NCBI RefSeq assembly: GCF_003268885.1
Contig: NZ_QLSX01000003.1
Location: 342,388 to 406,387, forward strand
Length of the DNA stretch: 64,000 bases
Direction: 5' to 3'
DNA from: Onishia taeanensis
GTDB lineage: Bacteria; Pseudomonadota; Gammaproteobacteria; Pseudomonadales; Halomonadaceae
A program made the translations under genes and the position numbers. Positions 1-8,640 of the stretch are shown piece by piece. The notes under the pieces were generated by a model that saw nothing but the letters and a program-made list of their open reading frames with translations, was not told the DNA's origin and did not search any database. The number at the start of each line of letters is the position of its first letter. The stretch's first letter is position 1.

Positions 1-177
1 GGCATCCTGATCACCCGTGGACGACTGATGGATGATGACTTCCAGCTCACCGAGCGCGCCAAGGCCTGGATCGATGCCATTCGTGGGCAGTATGCCGGTC
101 AGTCGGTGCAGGATCCGGTGGTGGAGCAGGTGGCCGTGAATCATGCGGTAGGCGGCGGCAACTTCAAGATCCTTTGA
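1..177 (+). CDS. 3' end of an unidentified protein (partial)
   Basis: An open frame enters from the left edge and stops with TGA at 175-177, giving 58 visible residues that end in AVGGGNFKIL. I do not recognise the family from this fragment. The stop overlaps the start region of the next gene (TGATG), so the two are probably translationally coupled and in one operon with the C45 hydrolase. The full gene lies outside the window. Confidence 0.6.
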   Translation, partial: GILITRGRLMDDDFQLTERAKAWIDAIRGQYAGQSVQDPVVEQVAVNHAVGGGNFKIL

Positions 178-1223
178 TGATGGATTCCGCTATGGGACGG
201 GCCGGACGCCAGTGGGGCGCTGACGCGGTCAAACAGCTGGCCTTTCGCACCGTCCATGAACCGCAGGCTGGCGCGAAGTGGCAATCGCTGTTTGAACTCC
301 ACTGGCCGGCTTATGAGCGCTGGTTCTTGTCGGAAGGCGAACGGGAGCGGCCAGGGTACCTGGCCGGCTTCAATGCCATGCGACGCCACATGCCCGAGCT
401 GCTGCCGACCTACGAGCGTTTGTGTGAGCTCGCTGGCGGCGGTGATCTCTCCTCGCGCATGCTGAGCCTCTATCGCCCGCCAGCCTATATCACCGGTTGT
501 TCACAGGCTGTGCTTGCCAACGGCAACAGCAATCTGCTGGTGCGCAACTACGATTACCCGCCCGAGCTGTGCGAGGGCACCATCCTGTCCTCGTGCTGGA
601 ACGGGCGGCAGGTGATCGCCATGACCGACTGTCTGTGGGGTGTGCTTGACGGCATGAACGACAGCGGCCTGGCGGTGTCGCTGGCCTTCGGGGGGCGGAC
701 CGTGGTTGGCGACGGCTTCGGTGCGCCGATGATCCTGCGCTATATCCTCGAGTTCTGTGATACCACCCCCGAGGCGGCCGAGGTGTTGGCGCGGGTGCCG
801 ACGCACATGGCCTACAACATCACCGTCGATGATGCCCAAGGGCGTTACATCACGGCGATGATTGCGCCGGATCGCAAGGCCACCATCAAGCGCGTGCCGG
901 TGGCGACCAACCATCAAAAGAAGATCGAGTGGTATGCCCACGCGTTGGCGTCGGAAACGCTGATCCGCGAGCGCCAGCTCTCGATCCTAGTTGATGACGA
1001 CGCCACCACCGAGGAGCGTCTGGTTTCTGCGTTCTTCGCGCCGCCGCTTTACCGTACCGACCACCGTCGCGGATTGGGCACCGTTTACACCTCGGTGTAC
1101 CGGCCCTTACAGGGGCGCGTGCAGTTTCATTGGCCGTCGCACGACCTCGACCTGAGCTTCACGCACTTTCCCGAGACCAATTTCATCATTCACTACGGGC
1201 CCCGGCACCACGGTGCCGGCTAG
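177..1223 (+). CDS. C45 family autoproteolytic acyltransferase/hydrolase
   Basis: This protein of about 348 aa resembles the peptidase C45 / acyl-CoA:6-aminopenicillanate acyltransferase family, which are Ntn-hydrolases that cut themselves before an internal Cys. The likely nucleophile is the Cys of ITGCSQ at about residue 108, followed by the typical NLLVRNYDY strand. GMNDSGLAVSLAFGG is the usual substrate-pocket segment. The start is either of two consecutive ATGs at 177 and 180; 177 overlaps the upstream stop. The true substrate (an amide or acyl-amino compound) cannot be read from sequence. The next gene downstream is a PLP amino-acid decarboxylase, so a role in amine or amino-acid conjugate metabolism is possible but only inferred. 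Confidence 0.8.
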   Translation: MMDSAMGRAGRQWGADAVKQLAFRTVHEPQAGAKWQSLFELHWPAYERWFLSEGERERPGYLAGFNAMRRHMPELLPTYERLCELAGGGDLSSRMLSLYRPPAYITGCSQAVLANGNSNLLVRNYDYPPELCEGTILSSCWNGRQVIAMTDCLWGVLDGMNDSGLAVSLAFGGRTVVGDGFGAPMILRYILEFCDTTPEAAEVLARVPTHMAYNITVDDAQGRYITAMIAPDRKATIKRVPVATNHQKKIEWYAHALASETLIRERQLSILVDDDATTEERLVSAFFAPPLYRTDHRRGLGTVYTSVYRPLQGRVQFHWPSHDLDLSFTHFPETNFIIHYGPRHHGAG

Positions 1224-1300
1224 CCTATCGATTACGCTGCTTGCGGGCAGAATGCCCGTGGCAGTTGCATAATGACAAGCAGCACTGCTGGGGACGCACC

Positions 1301-4090
1301 ATGAGCGATACGATTGGAACAGACACGCCGTATACGGCCCTGGGGTTCTACCATAAGATCTCCCAGCTTCGTGCCGATACCTGGAATGCTCTCAAGCGAG
1401 ATCTTGGCAAGCTGATTCACCTCAAGGACGACGCCCAGTCCCGTAATTTGGTCAAGGCCGTCGACATCAAGCTGACCCGCCTGGAGATCATTGAGGACTA
1501 TCACGCTTTCCCCTCCAAGGAAGACTTTCGCCACCTTTGGCACCTGTTCAACCGCCAGGAATATTCGCTGCTCGAGAAGGTGGTCAAGCGCCTGGTGCGG
1601 GCGATGATCAGCGAGTCCTACCGTCGTCGCCAGGTCGATCTCAGCGAGACCGACGCCGATGCGGAAGACCTTGAGACCCTGGATGCCCTGGCGCAGCTGC
1701 GTCGCGGTCACCCGACCTCCAACAGCTCCTCGCAGCCCTACTTCGAGGTGTTGATCGTCGATGCCATGTCGCTGCAGGAAGAGGAAGTGGTGCGCGAAGC
1801 GTTCCATAACCTGCGGCGCCCCGAGGACAAGTTCGTCTACGATGTGGTGACGGTGCGCAGCTTCGAGGATGCGTTGATCGCGATCCTAGTCAACCCGAAC
1901 ATTCAGGCCTGCCTGATTCGCTACGAATTCCCCTACAAGTCGAAGTACAATCTGAGCGCGCTGCGCAACTATCTCGAAGGTATCTCCGAAGTCGAACTCG
2001 AGACCAAGTCCGAGGCCGAACGCAGCATTCTGCTGAGCTCAATGATTCGCGAGATTCGCCCGGAGATCGATCAGTTCCTGGTCACCAGTGGCGATGTGGA
2101 AGTCACCGCCAGCCGAGATATCCGTCACTTCAACCGGATTTTCTACCGCGAAACGGACTATATCGAGCAGCACCACACCATCCTGCGTGCCATCGACAAC
2201 CGCTTCCGCACGCCGTTCTTCGATGCGCTGCGGGAGTATAGCCGCAAGCCCACCGGGGTCTTCCATGCCATGCCGATCTCCCGGGGCAAATCGATCACCC
2301 GCTCCCACTGGGCGGGGCAGATGATCGACTTCTACGGCATCAATATCTTCCTGGCGGAGACCTCGGCGACGTCCGGCGGGCTGGATTCCCTGTTGCAGCC
2401 CTATGGGCCGATCAAGAAGGCCCAGGAGTACGCGGCCCGCGCCTTTGGTTCGCGGCAGAGCTTCTTCGTCACCAACGGCACCTCGACGGCCAACAAGATC
2501 GTCGTGCAGGCGCTGGTCAAGCCGCGCGACATCGTGCTGGTCGATCGCGACTGCCACAAGTCGCACCACTACGGCATGGTGCTGAGCGGCGCTCACGTGG
2601 CCTATTTGGATTCCTATCCGCTCAACGATTATTCGATGTACGGCGCCGTGCCGCTGCGCGAGATCAAGAAGACCCTGCTGGAATACAAGCGTTCGGGGCA
2701 GCTCGACAAGGTCAAGATGCTGCTGCTGACCAACTGTACCTTCGACGGCGTGGTCTACAACGTGCGTCGGGTCATGGAAGAGTGTCTGGCCATCAAGCCT
2801 GACCTGGTCTTTCTGTGGGACGAGGCCTGGTTTGCCTTTGCCACCTTCAACCCGACCTATCGCCCGCGCACCGCGATGCATGCCGCGCGCCATCTGCGCG
2901 ACCGCTATCGCAGCGAGGAGTATGCGGCGGAATATGCCGCCTGGAAGGAAGAGTTTGATCAGCTGGATCCGGATGACGATGCCACCTGGCTCGATCGGCC
3001 GCTGATGCCGGACCCGGAAACCGTGAGGGTGCGTACCTATGCTACCCATTCGACCCACAAGACCCTGACGTCACTGCGCCAGGGGTCGATGATTCACGTC
3101 TACGATCAGGACTACCGCCAGAAGGTCGAGGCGCCGTTCCACGAAGCCTACATGACCCACACCTCGACCTCGCCCAACTACCAGATTCTGGCCTCGTTGG
3201 ACGTGGGACGCATGCAGGCTGAGATGGAAGGTTTTGAGCTGGTGCACTCCCAGGTCGAGGCGGCGCTATCGTTGCGCGAGCAGCTCTATACCAACCCGTT
3301 GTTGAAAAAGTATTTCGAGGTGCTCAAGAACAGTGATCTGGTGCCTGCCGAGTTCCGCCAGTCAGGGGTCGAGACCTACTACGACCCCAATGCGGGCTGG
3401 AACAAGATGGAAGAGGCCTGGGCCCAGGATGAGTTCGTGGTTGACCCGACGCGCATCACCCTGTCGATCGGCAAGACGGGTATCGACGGCGATGCCTTCA
3501 AGAACGACTACCTGATGAACCAGTACGGTATTCAGATCAACAAGACCTCGCGCAATACCGTGCTGTTCATGACCAACATCGGCACCACTCGCGGCGCGAT
3601 CGCCTATCTGCTGGACGTGCTGATCAAGCTGGCCAAGTCTTTCGACCGTCGCTGGGAGGAAAGCAGTCGCCCTGAACGCAAGATCATCGAGCATCAGGTC
3701 AAGTCGCTGACCCACGACCTGCCACCGCTGCCGGACTTTAGTCGCTTCCATGATGCCTTTAGGCCGCATGTGGAGGCTGGCACGCCGGATGGCGATATTC
3801 GCCGTGCCTACTTCCTCAGCTACGATGAGGAAAACACCGAGTACCTGCGCTTCGACAATGGCGAACTGCAGCGTGCCATGGTGGCGGGTCGCGACGTGGT
3901 CTCGGCGAGCTTCGTGATCCCCTATCCGCCGGGCTTCCCGGTGCTGGTGCCGGGTCAGGTGATCAGCGAGGAAATTCTCTACTTCCTGCAGGCCCTCGAT
4001 GTGAAAGAGATCCACGGCTATCGCCCGGAGCTTGGCCTGATCGTGTTCACCGAAGAGGCGCTGCTGGCGACTTCCGAGGGTGCCGACTGA
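1301..4090 (+). CDS. Orn/Lys/Arg decarboxylase family PLP enzyme (long form)
   Basis: This 929-aa protein belongs to the fold-type I Orn/Lys/Arg decarboxylase group. The PLP lysine is K587 in the STHKTL motif, and the cofactor aspartate is in LWDEAW at about residue 507. A response-regulator-like N-terminal wing is visible around residues 148-260 (YFEVLIVDAM and following), and the family C-terminal domain fills about 780-929. Typical bacterial AdiA, LdcC and SpeC proteins are 710-760 aa, so this one carries roughly 140 extra N-terminal residues before the wing. I chose ATG 1301, after a GGGGA, because the open frame upstream of it reads through the preceding gene. Which amino acid is decarboxylated cannot be told. 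A strong terminator hairpin follows. Confidence 0.85.
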   Translation: MSDTIGTDTPYTALGFYHKISQLRADTWNALKRDLGKLIHLKDDAQSRNLVKAVDIKLTRLEIIEDYHAFPSKEDFRHLWHLFNRQEYSLLEKVVKRLVRAMISESYRRRQVDLSETDADAEDLETLDALAQLRRGHPTSNSSSQPYFEVLIVDAMSLQEEEVVREAFHNLRRPEDKFVYDVVTVRSFEDALIAILVNPNIQACLIRYEFPYKSKYNLSALRNYLEGISEVELETKSEAERSILLSSMIREIRPEIDQFLVTSGDVEVTASRDIRHFNRIFYRETDYIEQHHTILRAIDNRFRTPFFDALREYSRKPTGVFHAMPISRGKSITRSHWAGQMIDFYGINIFLAETSATSGGLDSLLQPYGPIKKAQEYAARAFGSRQSFFVTNGTSTANKIVVQALVKPRDIVLVDRDCHKSHHYGMVLSGAHVAYLDSYPLNDYSMYGAVPLREIKKTLLEYKRSGQLDKVKMLLLTNCTFDGVVYNVRRVMEECLAIKPDLVFLWDEAWFAFATFNPTYRPRTAMHAARHLRDRYRSEEYAAEYAAWKEEFDQLDPDDDATWLDRPLMPDPETVRVRTYATHSTHKTLTSLRQGSMIHVYDQDYRQKVEAPFHEAYMTHTSTSPNYQILASLDVGRMQAEMEGFELVHSQVEAALSLREQLYTNPLLKKYFEVLKNSDLVPAEFRQSGVETYYDPNAGWNKMEEAWAQDEFVVDPTRITLSIGKTGIDGDAFKNDYLMNQYGIQINKTSRNTVLFMTNIGTTRGAIAYLLDVLIKLAKSFDRRWEESSRPERKIIEHQVKSLTHDLPPLPDFSRFHDAFRPHVEAGTPDGDIRRAYFLSYDEENTEYLRFDNGELQRAMVAGRDVVSASFVIPYPPGFPVLVPGQVISEEILYFLQALDVKEIHGYRPELGLIVFTEEALLATSEGAD

Positions 4091-4405
4091 CGCCTACTGA
4101 TCGTTCTTAGACCCACCACTGACTGCCAAGCAACGCCTTCGCCCCGGCCATTCGGCCGGGGCGAAGGCGTTTCTGGCCCCCCCTTTTTTGCCCGGCGTAT
4201 GTCCGCCTCTGTTGCCCAAGAGAGTATCCAACAGAAGATTCTGCTGCTTTCGTCCTTAACACGAAAAAAACCTGGCGCTGACGGCAGTCCAACAAAAAGT
4301 CTCGTCCTCCTCTACCCCTTACGCTGTAGGCATCAGGCGGCGGCTGCCGTCCGACCCTATTGCATGCGTTAGCGCCATGGGCGCTGCTTTTCCAGGAGGT
4401 GTTTC
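4091..4405. other. Intergenic region upstream of doeC
   Basis: This 315-bp stretch has no convincing gene. It holds the terminator at 4132-4171, then less GC-rich sequence (about 4190-4310) that presumably carries the promoter for the ectoine catabolism genes. It ends with a strong Shine-Dalgarno (AGGAGGTG) before ATG 4406. I could not assign clear -35/-10 boxes or an operator. Confidence 0.5.
4132..4171 (+). terminator. Strong hairpin terminator after the decarboxylase
   Basis: This is a perfect 18-bp inverted repeat (4132-4149 and 4154-4171) with an ATTC loop. It starts 41 bases after the decarboxylase stop and is followed by a short T-rich stretch and later a six-T run at 4194-4199. It fits an intrinsic terminator separating the decarboxylase unit from the ectoine catabolism genes. 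Confidence 0.8.
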
Positions 4406-5899
4406 ATGAAAGTGTCCACGACGGTGACTCAGCGACTCGACGATCCCCGCCTGTTCCGCCAGTACGCCTATGTCGACGGCAAGTGGACCCATGGTGATGG
4501 TGGCCGCGAAGAGGCCGTGACCGATCCGGCCACTGGTGAGGTCCTGGGCCATATCCCCTGGCTGGAAGCCGACCAGATTCGCGGCGCAGTGGATGCCGCC
4601 GAGCGTGCCTTCGTCCAGTGGCGTGCGCTGCGTGCCGACGAGCGCGCCGACCGTCTGCTGGCCTGGTACGACCTTCTGCAGGCGCACCGCGAAGACCTGG
4701 CCATCCTGATGTCCATGGAGCAGGGCAAGCCGCTACCGGATGCCCGCGGCGAAGTGGAATATGGCGCCAGCTTCATCAAATGGTTCGCCGAGCAGGGCAA
4801 GCGTACCTTCGGTGAAACCATTCCGAGCCACATTCCCAATGCGGCCCTGGGCACCATCAAGGAGCCGATCGGTATCGCCGCCCTGATCACGCCCTGGAAC
4901 TTCCCGCTGGCGATGATCACTCGCAAGGCGGCTGCCGCCATGGCCGCCGGCTGCCCGGTGATCGTCAAGCCGGCCGGCGAGACGCCGTTCTCGGCGCTGG
5001 CGCTGGCCGAGCTTGCCGAGCGGGCCAGCATTCCCGCGGGTATCTTCAACGTGGTACTGGGCGAGCCTGCCGAGGTGTCCTCGATTCTGTGCAAAGAGGA
5101 GCGCGTCAAGGCGCTGTCCTTCACCGGCTCCACCCGGGTTGGGCGGCTGTTGCTCGAGCAGAGCGCCGGCACCGTCAAGCGTGTCTCGCTGGAGCTTGGC
5201 GGCAACGCGCCCTTCATTGTCGGCCCGGATATGGACCCGCATGAGGCCGCCCTGGCAGCGGTTGCTGCCAAGTTTCAGACCGCCGGCCAGGATTGCCTGG
5301 CGGCCAACCGCATCCTGGTACACGAGTCGATCCATGACGCCTTCGTCGAGCACTTCGCCGAGCGCATGGCGGCGCTGACCGTCGGCAACGGCCTGCAGAG
5401 CGAGGTCGATCTCGGCCCGCTGATTCACGGCCAGGCGGTCGAGAAGGCCTCGAGCATTGTCGACGACGCCATCTCCCGGGGCGCGACCCTGGTGGCCGGC
5501 GATCAGTCGGCGGCGCCCGGACCCAACTTCTTCATGCCGGTGCTGCTGACCGGTGTGACCCGCGAGATGAAAGTCTGGCGCGAAGAGAACTTCGCCCCGG
5601 TGGCCGGCATCACCGCCTATAGCGACGACGATGAAGTCATCGCCATGGCCAACGACACCGAATACGGCCTTGCCGCCTATGTCTACACCCACGACATCCG
5701 CCGCATCTGGAAGCTGATGCGGGCGCTGGAATACGGCATGGTCTCGGTCAACTCGGTCAAGATGACCGGGCCGCCGATTCCCTTCGGTGGCGTCAAGCAG
5801 TCAGGGCTTGGGCGTGAAGGCGGCGTCAGCGGCATCGATGAGTACCTGGAGACCAAGTACTACTGCCTGGGCGCCCTGGGCTCAGTGTCAGGAAGCTAG
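4406..5899 (+). CDS. doeC: Aspartate-semialdehyde dehydrogenase of ectoine catabolism (DoeC-like)
   Basis: A 497-aa NAD(P)-dependent aldehyde dehydrogenase of the succinate-semialdehyde dehydrogenase subgroup. Visible catalytic residues are N165 in TPWNFP, E263 in LELGGN and the nucleophile C297 in AGQDCLAAN. FTGSTRVG (about 239-246) is the cofactor-site motif. In known ectoine degraders the equivalent enzyme (DoeC, or Ssd) oxidises L-aspartate semialdehyde to aspartate. That assignment rests on context: the next genes are a class III aminotransferase, EutB and EutC, the ssd-atf-eutB-eutC content of hydroxyectoine clusters. The start has an AGGAGGTG Shine-Dalgarno. A general GabD function remains possible. 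Confidence 0.8.
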   Translation: MKVSTTVTQRLDDPRLFRQYAYVDGKWTHGDGGREEAVTDPATGEVLGHIPWLEADQIRGAVDAAERAFVQWRALRADERADRLLAWYDLLQAHREDLAILMSMEQGKPLPDARGEVEYGASFIKWFAEQGKRTFGETIPSHIPNAALGTIKEPIGIAALITPWNFPLAMITRKAAAAMAAGCPVIVKPAGETPFSALALAELAERASIPAGIFNVVLGEPAEVSSILCKEERVKALSFTGSTRVGRLLLEQSAGTVKRVSLELGGNAPFIVGPDMDPHEAALAAVAAKFQTAGQDCLAANRILVHESIHDAFVEHFAERMAALTVGNGLQSEVDLGPLIHGQAVEKASSIVDDAISRGATLVAGDQSAAPGPNFFMPVLLTGVTREMKVWREENFAPVAGITAYSDDDEVIAMANDTEYGLAAYVYTHDIRRIWKLMRALEYGMVSVNSVKMTGPPIPFGGVKQSGLGREGGVSGIDEYLETKYYCLGALGSVSGS

Positions 5900-5916
5900 C
5901 CAGGCCATCGAACGCA

Positions 5917-5958
5917 CAGCACTCAAGACACAGCTCTCAAGACAGAGCTCCCAAGATT
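5917..5958 (+). repeat. Three imperfect 14-bp tandem repeats between doeC and doeD
   Basis: Three consecutive 14-base units (5917-5930, 5931-5944, 5945-5958) share the pattern CAGCxCTCAAGACA. They begin 17 bases after the doeC stop. This is one of a set of similar short tandem duplications at gene boundaries in this window. Confidence 0.75.
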
Positions 5959-6031
5959 AGTGGTCTTGAATAATTGATCTGAACCTTCTCCCCGGTGGGA
6001 TGCCGGGGAGCACGAGAAAAGAGAGAACGAA

Positions 6032-7438
6032 ATGAGCCAGCAGCACCAGGAGCTGATCGATCGCGACCGCAAGGTCACCTTCCATGCGTCCACCCACCTG
6101 CGTGACTTTGCCCATGGCGATGCGCCGGGCCGAGTCATTACCGGTGGCAAGGGCATCAATATTGTCGATATGGATGGTCGCGAGTTCATCGACGGCTTTG
6201 CCGGCCTGTACTGCGTCAACATCGGCTATGGCCGCACTGAGGTGGCTGACGCCATCTACAAGCAGGCCCTGCAGATGTCCTATTACCACACCTATGTGGG
6301 GCACTCCAACGAGGCGCAGATCGAGCTTTCCGAGAAGATTCTCGAGCTGGCCGGTCCCGGCATGTCCAAGGTCTACTACGGCATGTCAGGCAGCGATGCC
6401 AACGAGACCCAGCTCAAGCTGGTGCGTTATTACAACAACGTGCTCGGCCGCCCGCAGAAGAAGAAAGTCATTTCGCGGATGCGTGGCTATCACGGCTCCG
6501 GTATCGCATCGGGTTCACTGACCGGTCTGAAGGCGTTTCACGATCATTTCGACCTGCCGATCGATACCATCCGCCACACCGAGGCGCCGTATTACTACCA
6601 CCGTGCCGCCGAGCAGGAAGGCATGAGCGAGCAGGAATTCTCGGCCTACTGCGCGACCCGGCTCGAGGAAATGATTCTCGCCGAAGGCCCCGACACCGTG
6701 GCCGCCTTCATCGGCGAGCCGGTGCTCGGCACCGGTGGCATCGTGCCGCCGCCGGAAGGCTACTGGGCAGCGATCCAGGCGGTGCTCGACAAGTACGACG
6801 TGCTGCTGATCGCCGATGAGGTGGTCTGTGGTTTCGGGCGTATCGGCACCAACTTCGGCAGCCATCACTACGGCATCAAGCCGGACCTGATCACCGTGGC
6901 CAAGGGCCTGACCAGCGCCTACCAGCCGCTGTCCGGGGTGATCGTCGGCGATCGGGTATGGAAGGTGCTGGAGCAGGGCACCGGTGAATACGGCCCGATC
7001 GGCCACGGCTGGACCTACTCAGGTCATGCGCTGGGCTGTGCGGCGGGACTTGCCAACCTCAAGATCATCGAGCGCGAAGGCCTTACCGCCAACGCCGCCG
7101 AGACCGGCGCCTACCTGCAGCAGCAGATGCAGGCGACCTTCGGGGACCACCCGATCGTCGGCCAGGCTCGCGGTGTGGGCATGCTGGCCTCGCTCGAGTT
7201 CTCCGCCAATCCGGCCAAGCGCGCTCACTTCGATCCGAGCCTCAAGGTTGGCCCGCGGATCGCCGCGGCGGCCTTCGAGGAGAACCTGATCGCGCGTGCC
7301 ATGCCGCAGGGCGATATCCTCGGTTTCGCGCCGCCGCTGATTACCACTCCCGACCAGGTCGACGAGATCATCGCGCGCGCCAAGCGCGCCGTGGACAAGG
7401 TGACCGACGAACTCACCGCATCGGGCGATCTGCGCTGA
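6032..7438 (+). CDS. doeD: Diaminobutyrate/class III aminotransferase of ectoine catabolism (DoeD-like)
   Basis: A 468-aa class III (omega) PLP aminotransferase. The PLP-binding lysine is K291 in TVAKGLTSAYQPL, and D262 in LIADEV contacts the pyridine nitrogen. YYGMSGSDANE (about 115-125) is the phosphate-binding segment. DoeD/Atf proteins convert L-2,4-diaminobutyrate, formed from ectoine, into aspartate semialdehyde, which the upstream DoeC would oxidise to aspartate. The sequence alone also fits other omega-aminotransferases, for example for beta-alanine or pyruvate; the doeC and eutBC neighbours are what point to ectoine. The ATG at 6032 follows an AG-rich Shine-Dalgarno stretch, and a hairpin terminator lies downstream. 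Confidence 0.8.
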   Translation: MSQQHQELIDRDRKVTFHASTHLRDFAHGDAPGRVITGGKGINIVDMDGREFIDGFAGLYCVNIGYGRTEVADAIYKQALQMSYYHTYVGHSNEAQIELSEKILELAGPGMSKVYYGMSGSDANETQLKLVRYYNNVLGRPQKKKVISRMRGYHGSGIASGSLTGLKAFHDHFDLPIDTIRHTEAPYYYHRAAEQEGMSEQEFSAYCATRLEEMILAEGPDTVAAFIGEPVLGTGGIVPPPEGYWAAIQAVLDKYDVLLIADEVVCGFGRIGTNFGSHHYGIKPDLITVAKGLTSAYQPLSGVIVGDRVWKVLEQGTGEYGPIGHGWTYSGHALGCAAGLANLKIIEREGLTANAAETGAYLQQQMQATFGDHPIVGQARGVGMLASLEFSANPAKRAHFDPSLKVGPRIAAAAFEENLIARAMPQGDILGFAPPLITTPDQVDEIIARAKRAVDKVTDELTASGDLR

Positions 7439-7469
7439 GCGAGGCCAGGTCAGGCAAGCGCCGACTGAG

Positions 7470-7506
7470 AACCAAGCGCGCCGCCCACTGGGCGGCGCGC
7501 TTGGTT
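7470..7506 (+). terminator. Hairpin after doeD
   Basis: This is a perfect 17-bp inverted repeat (7470-7486 and 7490-7506) with a three-base ACT loop, 31 bases after the doeD stop. There is no long T run, so it could be a terminator or an mRNA-stabilising stem that uncouples doeCD from eutBC. Confidence 0.65.
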
Positions 7507-7562
7507 ATGACGGTTGCTATGACGCTGGTTATGATGGCGGTTACCGCTATGGTTATGGTCAT
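7501..7562 (+). repeat. Degenerate GGTTATGA-type repeats upstream of eutB
   Basis: Several imperfect copies of GGTTATGA, with GGTTGCTATGA and GGTTACCGCTATGG variants, run from the terminator arm to just before the eutB leader. They carry no convincing gene. Confidence 0.5.
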
Positions 7563-7595
7563 CCGGTGAAGGATGAAAGGATAAAGGAAGAGCCC

Positions 7596-8594
7596 ATGTC
7601 CCACCCCATTCATGGCGTTACCCTAGCCGAGCTCTATAAGGCTCGCAAGCGCATCGCCGGCCAGGTGGTGCGCTCGCCGCTGGTGCGCTCGGCGCCCCTC
7701 TCGCGGCGCTTCGAGGCCGAAGTGCTGCTCAAGCTCGAGACCTGCCAGCCCACCGGCGCCTTCAAGCTGCGCGGCGCCACCAACATGATTGCCGCCCTGA
7801 TCGAGCGCCATGGCCGCGAGGCGTTGGCCCGCGGCGTCACCACCGCGTCTACCGGCAACCACGGCCGGGCGGTGGCCTTCGCCGCGGCACGCCTGGGCGT
7901 GCCGGCGACCATCTGCCTGTCGACTCTGGTGCCGGCCAACAAGATCGCCGCCATCGAGTCCCTGGGCGCCACTGTCACACGCATCGGCGCCAGTCAGGAC
8001 GAGGCCTTCAAGGAAGTGGCGAGGCTGGTCGACGAGGAGGGTATGACCCTGGTCCCGCCCTTCGACGATCCGCTGATTGCCGCCGGTCAGGGCACCATCG
8101 GCCTCGAGCTGCTGGAAGATGCCCCCGGTCTTGATCGGGTCTTCGTCGGGCTCTCCGGTGGCGGCCTGCTCGGCGGCATCGGCGCGGCCATGAAGGCCAT
8201 TCGCCCCGAGGCCCAGATAACCGGGGTCAGCCTCAGTCGCGGGGCGGCGATGTGGAAGAGCCTGGAAGCCGGCCATCCGGTGACGGTCGAGGAGGCCGAG
8301 AGCCTTGGCGATTCGCTGGGTGGCGGTATCGGCCTGGATAATCGCTGCAGTTTTGCCCTGGTCGACGAGGTGATGGACGATCACTATCAGGTCTCCGAGG
8401 CCGCCATCGCCCATGCCATGGTCGACATGCTCGAGAACGAGAAACTGCTGGTCGAGGGCGCTGCGGCGGTCGGGCTGGCGGCGATCGAAGAGCACCACAT
8501 CGATATCCGTGGCCAGACGGTTGCGCTGATCGTCTCCGGCAACGGGGTGTCACTCGAGACCCTTGATCGGGCCCGGCGTCTCGTAGGACGCTAG
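7596..8594 (+). CDS. eutB: Hydroxyectoine utilization dehydratase EutB
   Basis: A 332-aa fold-type II PLP enzyme of the threonine/serine dehydratase family. The PLP lysine is K57 in PTGAFKLRG, STGNHGR (about 85-91) is the substrate loop, and GLSGGGLLGG (about 185-194) binds the cofactor phosphate. In characterised clusters EutB works with EutA and EutC in conversion of 5-hydroxyectoine toward ectoine. I chose ATG 7596 rather than an upstream GTG at 7566 because AAGGAAG lies five bases before it. The adjacent cyclodeaminase-family EutC supports this call over a generic threonine dehydratase. Confidence 0.87.
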   Translation: MSHPIHGVTLAELYKARKRIAGQVVRSPLVRSAPLSRRFEAEVLLKLETCQPTGAFKLRGATNMIAALIERHGREALARGVTTASTGNHGRAVAFAAARLGVPATICLSTLVPANKIAAIESLGATVTRIGASQDEAFKEVARLVDEEGMTLVPPFDDPLIAAGQGTIGLELLEDAPGLDRVFVGLSGGGLLGGIGAAMKAIRPEAQITGVSLSRGAAMWKSLEAGHPVTVEEAESLGDSLGGGIGLDNRCSFALVDEVMDDHYQVSEAAIAHAMVDMLENEKLLVEGAAAVGLAAIEEHHIDIRGQTVALIVSGNGVSLETLDRARRLVGR

Positions 8595-8602
8595 TGCACT
8601 TG

Positions 8603-8630
8603 ATTCCCTCATCACGACATTCCCTCATCA
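8603..8630 (+). repeat. 12-bp direct repeat just before eutC
   Basis: ATTCCCTCATCA occurs at 8603-8614 and again at 8619-8630, a 16-bp period. The second copy ends beside the AGGAGAGG Shine-Dalgarno of eutC, in the short eutB-eutC gap. Confidence 0.7.
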
Positions 8631-8640
8631 GGAGAGGCTC

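Noticed and set aside
2039..3058. A 339-codon minus-strand ORF
   Set aside because: It is antisense to the decarboxylase, whose PLP motifs are unambiguous; the ORF has no recognisable domain.
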